The notes under the pieces: model-generated
The model's database searches: none
What the model was told of the DNA's origin: nothing
The model's input: only the letters and a program-made list of their open reading frames with translations
Position numbers and translations under genes: made by a program
Assembly (NCBI RefSeq): GCF_025685545.1
Contig: NZ_JAGSYC010000026.1
Location: 868,001-932,000, forward strand
DNA from: Granulicella paludicola
GTDB lineage: Bacteria > Acidobacteriota > Terriglobia > Terriglobales > Acidobacteriaceae
DNA: 64,000 nt
Direction: 5' to 3'
Shown: positions 1-9,759 of the stretch, piece after piece
Position numbering within the stretch: the stretch's first letter is position 1
How the letters are laid out: every line of letters starts with the position of its first letter

Positions 1-1
1 C

Positions 2-1183
2 CATCCGAACGATGCGGTAACGGTTCATCTTGGCTTTGGACGTCGTGCAGAAGGTGGCCGGGTTGCTGCGGGCGTGGGCTTCGATGCCTACACGCTCCGC
101 ACCTCCGATGCTCTTCTGTCGGCTGCAGGTCTGAACATTGCGAAGGGTAAGGGCACGTACGATCTTTGCGTCACGAAGGTGCACAACATCGAGCACCGCG
201 GCAAGTTTGCGCAGCAGGACCTCGAGAAGAAAGAGTTCGATACAGAGGGTACGTACTCGCTGGCGGGTCACGAAGCGATGGAGCGCAGCATCATCCGCTA
301 CGCAACCGTAGCCGAGGCTACCGCCAACCCCAAGTATGCGAGCGAAGGTGCGAGCGGCACGTTCATCAACAAGGTGGGCTACAACCCACAGGGTGAGGCT
401 CCTGAGCACGACGATAGCTTCTATCCCGACGCGTGGCGTTATGATCACCAGGACGCTTCGACCAAGGTGCTCCAGAACAAGTGGGGCATGTCGATCGATC
501 TGAACAGCTGCGTCGGTTGCAACGCCTGTATCGTCAGCTGTTATGCGGAGAACAACATTGCAGTCGTCGGCCGCGAGCAGGTGAAGGTCGGACGCAATAT
601 GCAATGGCTGCGTATCGATACCTACTTCGAGGGCGATCTCCACGCACCCAAGGCGCATTTCCAGCCGATGCTCTGTCAGCACTGCGAGAGCGCCGGTTGT
701 GAGCAGGTCTGCCCGGTCGGCGCGACGGTCCACACACCTGAAGGCATCAACACGATGGTGTACAACCGCTGCGTGGGCACCCGTTACTGCTCCAACAACT
801 GCCCCTACAAGGTTCGTCGCTTCAACTTCCTGCTGTACTCGGACTACGAGACGGAGAGCCTCAAGCTCCAGCGCAACCCGGATGTTTCGGTTCGCTCGCG
901 TGGTGTGATGGAAAAGTGCAGCTACTGCATCCAGCGCATCGAGGCCGTGAAGATCGAAGCCGATAAGAGCAACCGAGCAATTGAAGATGGTGAGATCCTG
1001 ACGGCCTGCCAGCAGGCCTGCCCGACCGATGCCATTATCTTCGGCAACCTGAACGATCCCAAAGCCCGCGTGACCAAGCGCAAGGCTGAGGAGCGTGACT
1101 ACCAGGTGCTGGCCGACTTGAACTACCGTCCGCGTACCAGTTACACGGCCGGGGTCATCAACCCGAATGCGGAGCTTGCATAA
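2..1183 (+). CDS. actB: Alternative complex III iron-sulfur subunit ActB (5' end missing)
   Basis: C-terminal part of the ActB subunit of alternative complex III, the quinol:cytochrome c oxidoreductase that replaces bc1. The frame is open from base 2, so the start lies outside the window. Four ferredoxin-type cysteine groups are visible: CVGCNACIVSC, CQHCESAGCEQVC, CVGTRYCSNNC and CSYCIQRI with CQQACPTDAI. They match the usual three [4Fe-4S] plus one [3Fe-4S] of the family. The N-terminal molybdopterin-oxidoreductase-like domain is not visible. The stop overlaps the actC start (TAATG), so the two are translationally coupled. Function follows from family and gene order. Confidence 0.95.
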   Translation, partial: HPNDAVTVHLGFGRRAEGGRVAAGVGFDAYTLRTSDALLSAAGLNIAKGKGTYDLCVTKVHNIEHRGKFAQQDLEKKEFDTEGTYSLAGHEAMERSIIRYATVAEATANPKYASEGASGTFINKVGYNPQGEAPEHDDSFYPDAWRYDHQDASTKVLQNKWGMSIDLNSCVGCNACIVSCYAENNIAVVGREQVKVGRNMQWLRIDTYFEGDLHAPKAHFQPMLCQHCESAGCEQVCPVGATVHTPEGINTMVYNRCVGTRYCSNNCPYKVRRFNFLLYSDYETESLKLQRNPDVSVRSRGVMEKCSYCIQRIEAVKIEADKSNRAIEDGEILTACQQACPTDAIIFGNLNDPKARVTKRKAEERDYQVLADLNYRPRTSYTAGVINPNAELA

Positions 1184-2631
1184 TGGCTACTCAGGGACCC
1201 ATTCACGATCAGAATGAAGTGCTCGATCCGATGCTGGATCCGCGCACCGGCGAATACCTTGTTATCGCGCCGGGTCACACGTTCAAAAGCGTGACGCAGA
1301 AGATCGCAGGCATTGTGCTGACTCCGAACACGCCCTGGGCGTGGTTCGGCGGCCTCTTCCTCGCGGCCACCGTCGCTACCGGCGTTGTTATCGGTATCAC
1401 CTGGCTGGTGCTGAAGGGCGTCGGTATCTGGGGTGTCACCATCCCTGGCGCCTGGGGCTTCGCCATCATCAACTTCGTGTGGTGGATCGGTATCGGCCAC
1501 GCCGGCACGCTGATCTCCGCGATTCTGCTGCTGTTCAAGCAGACCTGGCGTAACTCGATCAACCGATTCGCAGAAGCGATGACGATCTTCGCTGTGTGCT
1601 GTGCGGGTATTTATCCTCTGCTGCACGTCGGTCGTCCGTGGCTGGCATACTGGCTGATGCCGTACCCGAACACGATGAACGTCTGGCCGCAGTTCCGTTC
1701 GCCGCTGGCTTGGGACGTGTTTGCTGTGTCGACCTACGCGACGATCTCGGTGGTGTTCTGGTACATCGGCATGATCCCTGACTTCGGTACGCTGCGCGAT
1801 CGCGCCAAGCTGCCACTGGCGAAGTACATCTACGGCATCCTGTCGCTGGGCTGGCGCGGTTCTACCCGACACTGGATCCGTTATGAGTCGGCATCGCTGC
1901 TTCTCGCCGGTCTCTCCACACCGCTGGTGCTCTCGGTGCACACCACCATCTCCTTCGACTTCGCGGTCGCTGCGATGGCTGGCTGGCACACAACGATCTT
2001 CCCGCCATACTTCGTCGCCGGCGCCGTGTATTCCGGCTTCGCGATGGTGTTGACGCTGGCCATCCCGATCCGCAAGTTCTACCACCTCGAAGACCTCGTA
2101 ACAGAGCGTCACCTCGATAACATGGCGAAGGTCATGCTGGCGACGGGTTCGATCGTGGCCTACGGCTACGGCATGGAAGTCTTCATGAGCTGGTACTCGG
2201 CGAGCCACTGGGAATTCTTCATGATGTGGAACCGAATGTTTGGTCCGATGGGCTGGGGCTACTGGATGCTCATCCTGACCAACATTGCGATCCCGCTCTC
2301 GACTCTGTGGTTCCGCAAACTGCGCGTCAACGTGCTGTATCTGTTCATTCTGAGCTTTATCGTGAACATTGGCATGTGGTTCGAGCGCTTCGTCATTGTC
2401 GTTACGACGCTGTACCGCGATTACCTCCCTTCGAGCTGGGGAACGTACCGGGCCACCAAGTGGGATTACATGCTGTTTATTGGCACTTGGGGCATGTTTA
2501 CCTGCCTGTTCCTGCTCTTTGCTCGACTGGCACCGATGATTCCTATGTCCGAAATCAAGATGATGTTGCCCGGCACCAAGATCCATCCCGGCGGCAGCAA
2601 CGCTGAAGAAGTTACACAGGAGGCGCTCTAA
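1183..2631 (+). CDS. actC: Alternative complex III membrane subunit ActC (NrfD/PsrC-like)
   Basis: 482 aa integral membrane protein of the NrfD/PsrC family, with about ten hydrophobic segments starting near residue 45. It should form the quinol-binding membrane part next to the ActB iron-sulfur subunit. Length and strong membrane character fit ActC. The start ATG overlaps the actB stop by one base and the stop overlaps actD the same way, so the set is translated as a coupled operon. No cofactor-binding Cys motif is present, as expected for this subunit. Confidence 0.93.
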   Translation: MATQGPIHDQNEVLDPMLDPRTGEYLVIAPGHTFKSVTQKIAGIVLTPNTPWAWFGGLFLAATVATGVVIGITWLVLKGVGIWGVTIPGAWGFAIINFVWWIGIGHAGTLISAILLLFKQTWRNSINRFAEAMTIFAVCCAGIYPLLHVGRPWLAYWLMPYPNTMNVWPQFRSPLAWDVFAVSTYATISVVFWYIGMIPDFGTLRDRAKLPLAKYIYGILSLGWRGSTRHWIRYESASLLLAGLSTPLVLSVHTTISFDFAVAAMAGWHTTIFPPYFVAGAVYSGFAMVLTLAIPIRKFYHLEDLVTERHLDNMAKVMLATGSIVAYGYGMEVFMSWYSASHWEFFMMWNRMFGPMGWGYWMLILTNIAIPLSTLWFRKLRVNVLYLFILSFIVNIGMWFERFVIVVTTLYRDYLPSSWGTYRATKWDYMLFIGTWGMFTCLFLLFARLAPMIPMSEIKMMLPGTKIHPGGSNAEEVTQEAL

Positions 2632-3173
2632 TGCCGCCGCGCGAGGGAGTTTACGGCCTGCTGGCCGAGTTCAATACGCCCAGTGAGTTGGTGCACGCCA
2701 CGGAGCATGCGCACCGTGCCGGCTATCGCCGCATGGAGTGCTATACCCCGTACCCAGTAGAAGAGGCAGCCGAGGCGCTGCGCTTCCACAAGACCCGCAT
2801 ACCGTTGATGTGCCTGATGGGCGGCATCATGGGTTTGACGACCGGGTTTCTGCTCGAGATGTGGATCAACGTCTGGGGCTACCCGCTCAACATTCGTGGT
2901 ACACCACTGTTCAGCTGGGCCGCGTTTGTGATTCCGGAGTATGAGCTCACGATTTTGTTCGCCGGTCTGTCGACCGCGTTCGGCATGATCGCGCAGAACG
3001 GTTTGCCACAGCTGTACCACCCGCTGTTCAACGCTCCGAACTTTGCGAACGGCGCGCTGAACGATAAGTTCTTCCTTTGCCTAGAGGCCAACGACCCGCG
3101 CTTTTCGGTCACCGAGACGCGGACGTTCCTGGAGCAGTTCTCGCCGGTTTCGGTGGTGGAGGTAGACCACTAA
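2631..3173 (+). CDS. actD: Alternative complex III subunit ActD (DUF3341)
   Basis: 180 aa DUF3341 protein. The N-terminal soluble part begins YGLLAEFNTPSELVHA, typical of ActD. Two hydrophobic helices follow at about residues 55-80 and 100-125. ActD anchors to the membrane beside ActC and ActF. TAATG overlaps occur at both ends. The 3' end contains GGAGGTAG, a good ribosome-binding site for the next ATG at 3173. Confidence 0.93.
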   Translation: MPPREGVYGLLAEFNTPSELVHATEHAHRAGYRRMECYTPYPVEEAAEALRFHKTRIPLMCLMGGIMGLTTGFLLEMWINVWGYPLNIRGTPLFSWAAFVIPEYELTILFAGLSTAFGMIAQNGLPQLYHPLFNAPNFANGALNDKFFLCLEANDPRFSVTETRTFLEQFSPVSVVEVDH

Positions 3174-3964
3174 TGCTGGGATTCGAGATGCAAGATTCGA
3201 GATACGAGATGGCGAAGCGAGCGATTACGGGCGCGGCGATGCTTTCGGTGCTGGTCCTGGCCGGTTGCCGTCAGGACATGCAGGATCAGCCGAAGTTCGT
3301 ACCGCAGCGCGGGACTTCTTTTTTTGCAGACGGTCGTTCCGTGCGTCCACAGGTCGAAGATACGGTTGGCCGGGACCAGCTCCATGCGGACTCATACTTC
3401 TACACCGGCCTGGTGGCTGGTAAAGAGGGTGACGGCCTTCCGATTCCACTCACGCCAGCCGTGATGGAGCGTGGTCAGGAGCGGTACAACATCTACTGCA
3501 CGCCGTGCCACTCGCGCGTGGGTAATGGTGCGGGCATGATCGTGCAGCGTGGCTATCGCCAAGCTGGCAACTTCCACACGGACCGCCTGCGTAACGCACC
3601 GCTGGGACACTTTTTCAGCGTGATCACAAACGGTTATGGTGCGATGCCAGACTACTCGGCACAGGTCACGCCGGAAGATCGCTGGGCAATTGCAGCGTAT
3701 GTTCGCGCGTTGCAGTTGAGCCAGGATGCGAAGTCGAGCGATGTGCCTAGTGGCAAGTCGACGACTGAACTGCACGAGATTGCGAAAAAGCAGGGTATGC
3801 CTGCAGGCTTCGCGGACGACTGGGGTAACAAGCTCCCGCCAACTGCGGTGTACGGTACTCCTAATAACGAAGACAACGGTATCCCCGGTGAGCCGGGAGC
3901 AGCAATGAAGACTGCGGCGCCCAGCGCTCCGGCTAAGATGGCCGCACCGGCACCGACCAAGTAA
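3173..3964 (+). CDS. actE: Alternative complex III monohaem cytochrome c subunit ActE
   Basis: 263 aa lipoprotein cytochrome c. A signal peptide ends in the lipobox LVLAGC near residue 31. The haem motif CTPCH lies near residue 113, with a probable Met ligand in GAMPDY. The chosen start is ATG 3173: it has GGAGGTAG about 9 nt upstream and repeats the TAATG overlap seen in actC and actD. ATG 3209 (MAKRAIT) is the alternative. The 28 bases just before 3209 are four degenerate 7-bp repeats, which would give an odd N-terminal extension, GFEMQDSRYE. Cytochrome c acts on the periplasmic side and passes electrons on to the oxidase. Confidence 0.9.
   Translation: MLGFEMQDSRYEMAKRAITGAAMLSVLVLAGCRQDMQDQPKFVPQRGTSFFADGRSVRPQVEDTVGRDQLHADSYFYTGLVAGKEGDGLPIPLTPAVMERGQERYNIYCTPCHSRVGNGAGMIVQRGYRQAGNFHTDRLRNAPLGHFFSVITNGYGAMPDYSAQVTPEDRWAIAAYVRALQLSQDAKSSDVPSGKSTTELHEIAKKQGMPAGFADDWGNKLPPTAVYGTPNNEDNGIPGEPGAAMKTAAPSAPAKMAAPAPTK
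3180..3207. repeat. Heptamer array inside the 5' end of actE
   Basis: Four exact 7-bp units follow each other: GATTCGA, GATGCAA, GATTCGA, GATACGA, and the next bases GATGGCG start a fifth. The array lies between the supported ATG 3173 and the alternative ATG 3209. Being 28 nt long it is not a multiple of three. It belongs to the period-7 arrays found at several junctions in this window. Confidence 0.7.
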
Positions 3965-4018
3965 GACTGACGCAGGCAGTACGAAGACACTTTAGGAACT
4001 TTGAAGGCGACGGAACGC

Positions 4019-5374
4019 ATGGCACTCGAACACGACAATCACGGAATGGAGCTGGCGGGCAACGCGGCTCATGCGGGGCATGGGCACCATGGCCCAGCGG
4101 TGCTGCCCAGTGTGCTGACGGCACCGGAGGTAGTCAAGACGTGGCGCCTGCGTGCGCTGGTCGTCGCGGTAGTCTTCGCAGCTATCTCGGCGCTCTTCCT
4201 CCTGACGGAAGACGGCCGCACTCACCTGCTGCGCGCGTACCTGGCGGGATACATGACGTGCTTCAACTTCGTGGGCGGCTCGCTTGCGCTGTTGATGGTG
4301 CAGTATGTCTCCGGAGGCAAGTGGGGCTTGATTCTGCGCCGCCCTCTGGAGGCGATGACGCGCACGTTTCCGCTCATTCTCGTGGGCATCCTGCCGATTC
4401 TTTTTCTGATGAAAAAGCTGTATCTGTGGGCCGCTTACACCACCAAGGCGGAGACGCTGGACGCTTATCATAAGGGGCTCATCACCAACGAGCAGCACCT
4501 GGATATCGACTATCGCCACGTGATGCTGGCACCGACTCCGGTCATCGTACAGACGGTACTGGTCTTCGGCTTTATCAGCTTCATGATCTGGTTGTTAAAC
4601 CGCTGGTCGCTCAAGCGCGATCAGGACGAAGCCGCCGGCACGCTGGGCAGCTTTGACAAGTGGCGCGTCCGGTTTGAGAACGTCTCCGGCCCCGCAATCG
4701 TCTTTTACGTTATCGCACTCACCGACTTTGTCATCATCTTCGTCAAGTCGCTCGATATCATCTGGGCCTCGTCGGTGTATGGTCTGCAGTTCCTTGTAGC
4801 CCAAGGCTACGGGACCCTCGCTGTCGGTATCCTGACACTCATTCTGCTATCGCGTTATGAGCCAATGAAGTCGCTCTTCCGCACCACCGAGCAGCACGAT
4901 CTCGGCAAGCTGATGTTCGCCTTCACCATGCTGAACATCTATCTCACGTTCGCCGAGTTCCTCATCATCTGGTCGGGTAACATCCCGGACGAGATCACGT
5001 ACTACATTCACCGCATCCAGGGTGGATGGTGGACGATCTGTACGCTCGACGTGATCTGCCACTGGGTGATCCCCTTCTCGATCCTGCTCTCGCGTGACAT
5101 CAAGCGCTCGAAGAACAAGATGATCTGGGTCGCCACGTTTATGATCGGCGCCCGCATGATCGACATTTTCTGGCTTATTGAACCCGCGTGGAACAAGACG
5201 GGCGACACGCTACATCTCATCGGCAACTACGGCATCCTCGCCTACATCACGGTGCCGGTCGCGATGATCGCCCTATGGGCCGCCTACTATCTCACGCAGC
5301 TCAGCAAGCGTCCGCTGTTGAACGTGAACGATCCGCACACCGCGGAGCTTTTGGAGCCTGAACATGCCCACTAA
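4019..5374 (+). CDS. actF: Alternative complex III membrane subunit ActF
   Basis: About 451 aa, multiple membrane segments, ActF-type quinol:cytochrome c oxidoreductase subunit. It is a divergent NrfD-like relative of ActC. The His-rich N-terminus (DNHGM..NAAHAGHGHHG) is cytoplasmic before the first helix at about residue 45. Start choice is uncertain: ATG 4019 gives MALEHDNHG, while TTG 4001 lies shortly after TAGGAA and would add six residues. The 3' end overlaps the next gene by 11 bp. Confidence 0.88.
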   Translation: MALEHDNHGMELAGNAAHAGHGHHGPAVLPSVLTAPEVVKTWRLRALVVAVVFAAISALFLLTEDGRTHLLRAYLAGYMTCFNFVGGSLALLMVQYVSGGKWGLILRRPLEAMTRTFPLILVGILPILFLMKKLYLWAAYTTKAETLDAYHKGLITNEQHLDIDYRHVMLAPTPVIVQTVLVFGFISFMIWLLNRWSLKRDQDEAAGTLGSFDKWRVRFENVSGPAIVFYVIALTDFVIIFVKSLDIIWASSVYGLQFLVAQGYGTLAVGILTLILLSRYEPMKSLFRTTEQHDLGKLMFAFTMLNIYLTFAEFLIIWSGNIPDEITYYIHRIQGGWWTICTLDVICHWVIPFSILLSRDIKRSKNKMIWVATFMIGARMIDIFWLIEPAWNKTGDTLHLIGNYGILAYITVPVAMIALWAAYYLTQLSKRPLLNVNDPHTAELLEPEHAH

Positions 5375-6026
5375 TGACTTCGATCCAGGACTGAAGACCT
5401 TCCAGGGTCCGGCGACCCCGGAGAACCCGGGCTATGAGCTTCAGGACGTCAACGTAGGCGGCATCGCCACCTTCGTCGCTGGCCTGTCTGGCTTTGTGTT
5501 GATCTTTTACTTCTTCTGCTTCTTTATGGGTAAGGTCATCAACCATGAGCTGATTCGGCAGGATGGTCCTGTGGATCAGTGGCACACGGCTGCGAACTCT
5601 CTGGGAGCCACACCTCACGGCGAGAAGCGCGAAGATCTGACCTCAAACTACGAGTTCGAGCAGCGTCAGCTAGGACAGGTAGCAAAGAACTTTCCGATGC
5701 CGCAGCTGCAGACGGACGACGGCAATCAGGACACCGCCGATCTGCACGCCAAGGAAGATCTGCTGCTCGACAACTACAGCACCGCAAATGATATCCCCGC
5801 AGGTGCGGTGCGTATCCCGATTGATCGTGCGATGGAGCTCATCGTATCTCGTGGCCTTCCGAAGCCCTCCAACGCCGGCGCGGCAGCTCCCTTGATGGCA
5901 GGCGAGACGAAGCCGGTTATCACAGTTCCGCTAACCAGTGGCTTTGCACGCACCGGCTACGAGTTGCAGACGATTCAGGCACGCGAGCAGAAGAACGAGT
6001 ACGAGAAGGCTGAAGCCAAGCAGTAA
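5364..6026 (+). CDS. Conserved single-helix protein of the ACIII-caa3 operon
   Basis: 220 aa with no named family that I recognise. One transmembrane helix lies at about residues 30-55, and the rest is predicted to face the periplasm. The segment VRIPIDRAMELIVSRGLP resembles a motif I associate with small proteins next to SCO and cytochrome oxidase genes in this phylum (from memory, not checked). It overlaps actF by 11 bp and sits between actF and the SCO gene. It may be an assembly factor or extra subunit linking ACIII to the caa3 oxidase; that role is inference. Confidence 0.8.
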   Translation: MPTNDFDPGLKTFQGPATPENPGYELQDVNVGGIATFVAGLSGFVLIFYFFCFFMGKVINHELIRQDGPVDQWHTAANSLGATPHGEKREDLTSNYEFEQRQLGQVAKNFPMPQLQTDDGNQDTADLHAKEDLLLDNYSTANDIPAGAVRIPIDRAMELIVSRGLPKPSNAGAAAPLMAGETKPVITVPLTSGFARTGYELQTIQAREQKNEYEKAEAKQ

Positions 6027-6073
6027 CTGCCCAGAAAAGTGACGCCAACCAGCAGCAAGAAATAGGTACAAAC

Positions 6074-7024
6074 GTGACGAACGAACAGACAACGCGCGGA
6101 ATGAAGAGAGTGGCCGCAGCCACGCTCGCGACCGTACTTGGGCTGACGATGGTCGCGTTTTTTACCCCGACCCTTGCTGCAGCGCAGGTCTCCAGCTACG
6201 GCGACAAGCAGGCTGGAGAGAACACCGGCGACGAGTTGCCGAACGTGCTGCAAAAGGTGCAGGTCACGCAGCACCTGAACCAGCAGCTACCGCTGAATGC
6301 GCAGTTTGTCGACGACACCGGCAAGACGGTGACACTCGGTCAGTACTTCGATGGCAAGCATCCGGCAATCATCACCGCTGTCTACTATGACTGCCCAATG
6401 CTCTGTTCGGAGGAGATGGACGGTCTCACAAGTTCGCTCGAGATGGTACATCTGGTTCCGGGTAAGGACTTCCAGGTTGTCATCCTGAGCATCGACCCCA
6501 ACGAGACCCCACAGCTCGCAGCAAAGAAGAAGGCGTTTTACCTCAAGCGCTACGGTCATCCGGAGACGGCGGATGGCTGGCACTTTCTGACAGGCCAGCG
6601 TCCGGCGATCGATGCAGTTACGCAGGCAATTGGTTTTGGTTATGTGCGCGTTCCGGGCCCGGATGGGCGTCTCACGCAATTCGCACATGCCAGCTCCATC
6701 CAGATCGCTACCCCACAAGGTAAGCTGGCGCAATACTACCTCGGCGTGGAGTACTCGCCGAAGGACGTTCTCCTGGGATTGATCGACGCCTCGGGCAATA
6801 AGATTGGATCGCCGGTAGCGAATATTCTGACTTACTGCTACCACTACGATCCGCAGAATAACAAGCACTCGCTGGTCGTAGCGCGTGTGGTGCAGCTGGG
6901 CGGCATCGTTACCGTGGCGTCGCTTGGCAGCTTCATGTTTTTGATGTTCAGACGCGATGTGCAACTCGGCCGCGCAGATGACAAGGAATCACCTCAACCG
7001 GACAACAACCGGCGAAACGGATAA
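6074..7024 (+). CDS. SCO1/SenC-family copper chaperone
   Basis: 316 aa SCO1/SenC/PrrC protein with a thioredoxin fold, expected to deliver copper to the CuA site of the oxidase. The copper motif is CPMLC (CxxxC), and a conserved His lies downstream in the region following GRLTQFAHAS. An N-terminal signal peptide ends near AAAQ, and a C-terminal membrane helix lies at about residues 270-290, giving a membrane-held periplasmic chaperone. The start is GTG 6074; ATG 6101 (MKRVAAATL) is a plausible shorter start. The position just before coxB fits a maturation role. Confidence 0.9.
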   Translation: MTNEQTTRGMKRVAAATLATVLGLTMVAFFTPTLAAAQVSSYGDKQAGENTGDELPNVLQKVQVTQHLNQQLPLNAQFVDDTGKTVTLGQYFDGKHPAIITAVYYDCPMLCSEEMDGLTSSLEMVHLVPGKDFQVVILSIDPNETPQLAAKKKAFYLKRYGHPETADGWHFLTGQRPAIDAVTQAIGFGYVRVPGPDGRLTQFAHASSIQIATPQGKLAQYYLGVEYSPKDVLLGLIDASGNKIGSPVANILTYCYHYDPQNNKHSLVVARVVQLGGIVTVASLGSFMFLMFRRDVQLGRADDKESPQPDNNRRNG

Positions 7025-7033
7025 GGGCGAACG

Positions 7034-8095
7034 ATGGGTATTAGTCCAGTACTATGGCAGTTTTTGACGAAGTGGATGCACGGCTCGGCACTGTTCCCAG
7101 CCGAGGCCTCCACCATTTCGCCGTGGGTCGACGCGCTGTATTTCTCCCTGCTGCTGATGACCATCTTCGGCTTGGTAGTCGTGGGCGTATTGCTGACGGT
7201 GTTCGCAATCCGCTACCGCCGCGAAAAGAGCCCGGTCGCGACACAGATCGAAGGCTCCACGCTGCTGGAAGCAACGTGGACCATCATCCCGCTTGCCGTC
7301 TTCCTTTTGATGTTTGTGTGGGGCGCGCTGCTGTACTTCCGCATCTACAACCCGCCCACCAACGCGATGAACATCTATGTCGTCGGTAAGCAGTGGATGT
7401 GGAAGGCCGAGCATCCCGGCGGGCAGCACGAGATCAATGCTCTGCACGTTCCCACAGGCCAGCCGGTCCAGTTGACGATGATCTCTCAGGACGTGTTCCA
7501 CAGCTTCTCGATCCCCGCCTTCCGAGTGAAGCGTGAGGTCATCCCGGGCCGCTACACGACAGTGTGGTTCAATGCCACCACGCCAGGTACTTACCACCTC
7601 TTCTGCACGCAGTACTGCGGCACGCAACATTCAGGCATGATCGGTGAGATTACGGTTCTTACGCCGGAAGATTACAAGAAGTGGCTGCATGAGTCGACCA
7701 GCGGCATGAGCCTTGCTCAGAACGGCGAGCGCCTCTTCGCCAGCATGGGTTGCAACCAGTGCCACAGCGGAAACGCTGCAGCACGCGGACCGAACCTCGC
7801 CGGAGTTTACGGCTCGAAGCTGACGTTGAACGACGGAAGCAAGGTTCTGGTGAACGATGCTTACCTGCGTGATGCGATCCTCAATCCTTCACAGCACGTC
7901 ACGGCGGGTTTCTCACCCATCATGCCGACCTACCAGGGACAAATCAGTGAGGATGGCCTGATCGATCTAGTGGAGTATATCAAGGGTTTGCAGACGAACT
8001 ACCGGGTGCAGCAGACGCTGGTGACCGCCAGCTCTGACGAGGCTGCGCCCCCAACGCCCGCAGCGGGCACAACAACGGAGATGGTGAAGCCATGA
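7034..8095 (+). CDS. coxB: Cytochrome c oxidase subunit II with fused cytochrome c (caa3-type)
   Basis: 353 aa. Two N-terminal membrane helices (about 30-55 and 75-95) are followed by the CuA cupredoxin domain with [12 protein letters not shown], the complete CxxxCxxxHxxM ligand set. A C-terminal cytochrome c domain carries CNQCH and a Met in PIMPTY. This fusion defines caa3 oxidases. The gene starts 10 nt after the SCO stop and overlaps coxA by 4 bp (ATGA). Confidence 0.97.
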   Translation: MGISPVLWQFLTKWMHGSALFPAEASTISPWVDALYFSLLLMTIFGLVVVGVLLTVFAIRYRREKSPVATQIEGSTLLEATWTIIPLAVFLLMFVWGALLYFRIYNPPTNAMNIYVVGKQWMWKAEHPGGQHEINALHVPTGQPVQLTMISQDVFHSFSIPAFRVKREVIPGRYTTVWFNATTPGTYHLFCTQYCGTQHSGMIGEITVLTPEDYKKWLHESTSGMSLAQNGERLFASMGCNQCHSGNAAARGPNLAGVYGSKLTLNDGSKVLVNDAYLRDAILNPSQHVTAGFSPIMPTYQGQISEDGLIDLVEYIKGLQTNYRVQQTLVTASSDEAAPPTPAAGTTTEMVKP

Positions 8096-9759
8096 GCGCA
8101 ACGAGCATAGTCTCTCTGCCTGACCAGAGCACGGCAACGATGCCGAAGCGGCACTACATCAACAACGAGCACGGCTTGCTGAGCTGGTTGCTGACGGCTG
8201 ACCACAAACGCATCGCGATCCTGTACCTGATCTCGATTACGTTCTTCTTCTTTATCGGCGGCGCCTTCGCAGGCCTCATCCGTCTGGAACTGCTGACGCC
8301 TCAGTCTGATCTGGTGGCGGCGGACACGTACAACAAGTTCTTCACCATGCACGGCATCGTGATGATCTTCCTGTTCCTCGTGCCGTCGGTACCTGCAACG
8401 CTGGGCAACTTCCTGATTCCCATCATGCTGGGAGCCAAAGATCTCGCGTTTCCGAAGATCAACCTTCTGAGCTGGTACCTGTACATGATCGGCGGCACGC
8501 TGACCCTCGCTGCGCTGGTTCTGGGTGGTGTCGATACGGGCTGGACGTTCACGACGCCGCTCTCGACGCACTACCTCAACACGCACGTCGTCACCGCTGC
8601 TACGGCTATTTTTGTGGCCGGCTTCAGCTCGATCTTTACTGGATTGAACTTCATTGTGACGATCCACCGTATGCGCGCTCCGGGCATGACCTGGTTCCGC
8701 ATGCCTCTCTTTGTGTGGTCGCACTATGCCGCCTCGCTGCTGATGGTGCTCGGGACGCCGGTTCTCGCCATCGCTATCGTCCTCGTCGCTCTCGAGCGCC
8801 TGATCGGCATCGGCGTATTCGATCCGACCAAGGGTGGCGATCCACTGCTCTTCCAGCATCTCTTCTGGTTCTACTCACACCCGGCTGTATACATCATGAT
8901 TCTGCCCGGCATGGGTGTGATCTCCGAGGTCATCTCCACGTTTAGCCGCAAGCGTGTCTTTGGTTACTCTGCCGTCGCATTCAGCTCAGTAGCGATCGCT
9001 TTGTTCGGCTTCTTCGTCTGGGAACACCACATGTTCATCATGGGTGTATCGAACTACTCGGCGCTGGTGTTCTCGCTCCTGACGATGCTTGTAGCCGTAC
9101 CTTCGGCGATCAAAGTGTTCAACTGGGCCTTCACGTTGCAGAAGGGTTCCATCACTTTCGAGACCCCGATGCTGTACGCGTTCGCGTTCATCGGCCTGTT
9201 CACCATCGGCGGCCTCACGGGCGTCTTCCTGGGCGCTTTGGGCATGGATATTCACCTCACCGAAACCTATTTCATCGTGGCGCACTTCCACTATGTAATG
9301 GTAGGCGGTATGCTGATGGCTTTCCTTGCTGGCATCCACTTCTGGTGGCCGAAGATGACCGGGCGCATGTATCCGGAGTCGCTATCGAAGCTCTCTGCTG
9401 TGACCAGCTTCATCGGTTTCAACCTGACCTTCATGCCGCAGTTCATCCTGGGCTACCTCGGTATGCCGCGCCGCTATGCTTCCTACCCGGCTGAGTTCCA
9501 GGTTCTGAACGTGCTCTCGACCGCGGGTGCTACGGTGCTGGGCGTCGGCTTCATGCTTCCTCTGCTTTACCTTGGCTGGAGCTTGAAGTATGGTGCGATC
9601 GCTGGCGCGAATCCGTGGCAGGCAACCGGCCTTGAGTGGCAGATCCAATCGCCGCCTCTGACCGAAAACTTCATTGAGACCCCGATCATGGACCATGAGG
9701 CCTATGACTACGAGTGGCTCGAAAACAAGACCAAGCATGAGGTGACGACCGTTGGATAG
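8092..9759 (+). CDS. coxA: Cytochrome c oxidase subunit I (A2-type, caa3)
   Basis: 555 aa haem-copper oxidase catalytic subunit with 12 or more helices. Haem and copper ligands are visible: MHGIVMIF in helix II, SHPAVY in helix [10 protein letters not shown] for CuB, and [10 protein letters not shown] for the two haems. The sequence YSHPAVY has Tyr-Ser before the His and lacks the HPEVY glutamate, which places it in the A2 subgroup that uses Tyr-Ser in the proton channel. Its start overlaps coxB by 4 bp. Confidence 0.97.
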   Translation: MSATSIVSLPDQSTATMPKRHYINNEHGLLSWLLTADHKRIAILYLISITFFFFIGGAFAGLIRLELLTPQSDLVAADTYNKFFTMHGIVMIFLFLVPSVPATLGNFLIPIMLGAKDLAFPKINLLSWYLYMIGGTLTLAALVLGGVDTGWTFTTPLSTHYLNTHVVTAATAIFVAGFSSIFTGLNFIVTIHRMRAPGMTWFRMPLFVWSHYAASLLMVLGTPVLAIAIVLVALERLIGIGVFDPTKGGDPLLFQHLFWFYSHPAVYIMILPGMGVISEVISTFSRKRVFGYSAVAFSSVAIALFGFFVWEHHMFIMGVSNYSALVFSLLTMLVAVPSAIKVFNWAFTLQKGSITFETPMLYAFAFIGLFTIGGLTGVFLGALGMDIHLTETYFIVAHFHYVMVGGMLMAFLAGIHFWWPKMTGRMYPESLSKLSAVTSFIGFNLTFMPQFILGYLGMPRRYASYPAEFQVLNVLSTAGATVLGVGFMLPLLYLGWSLKYGAIAGANPWQATGLEWQIQSPPLTENFIETPIMDHEAYDYEWLENKTKHEVTTVG

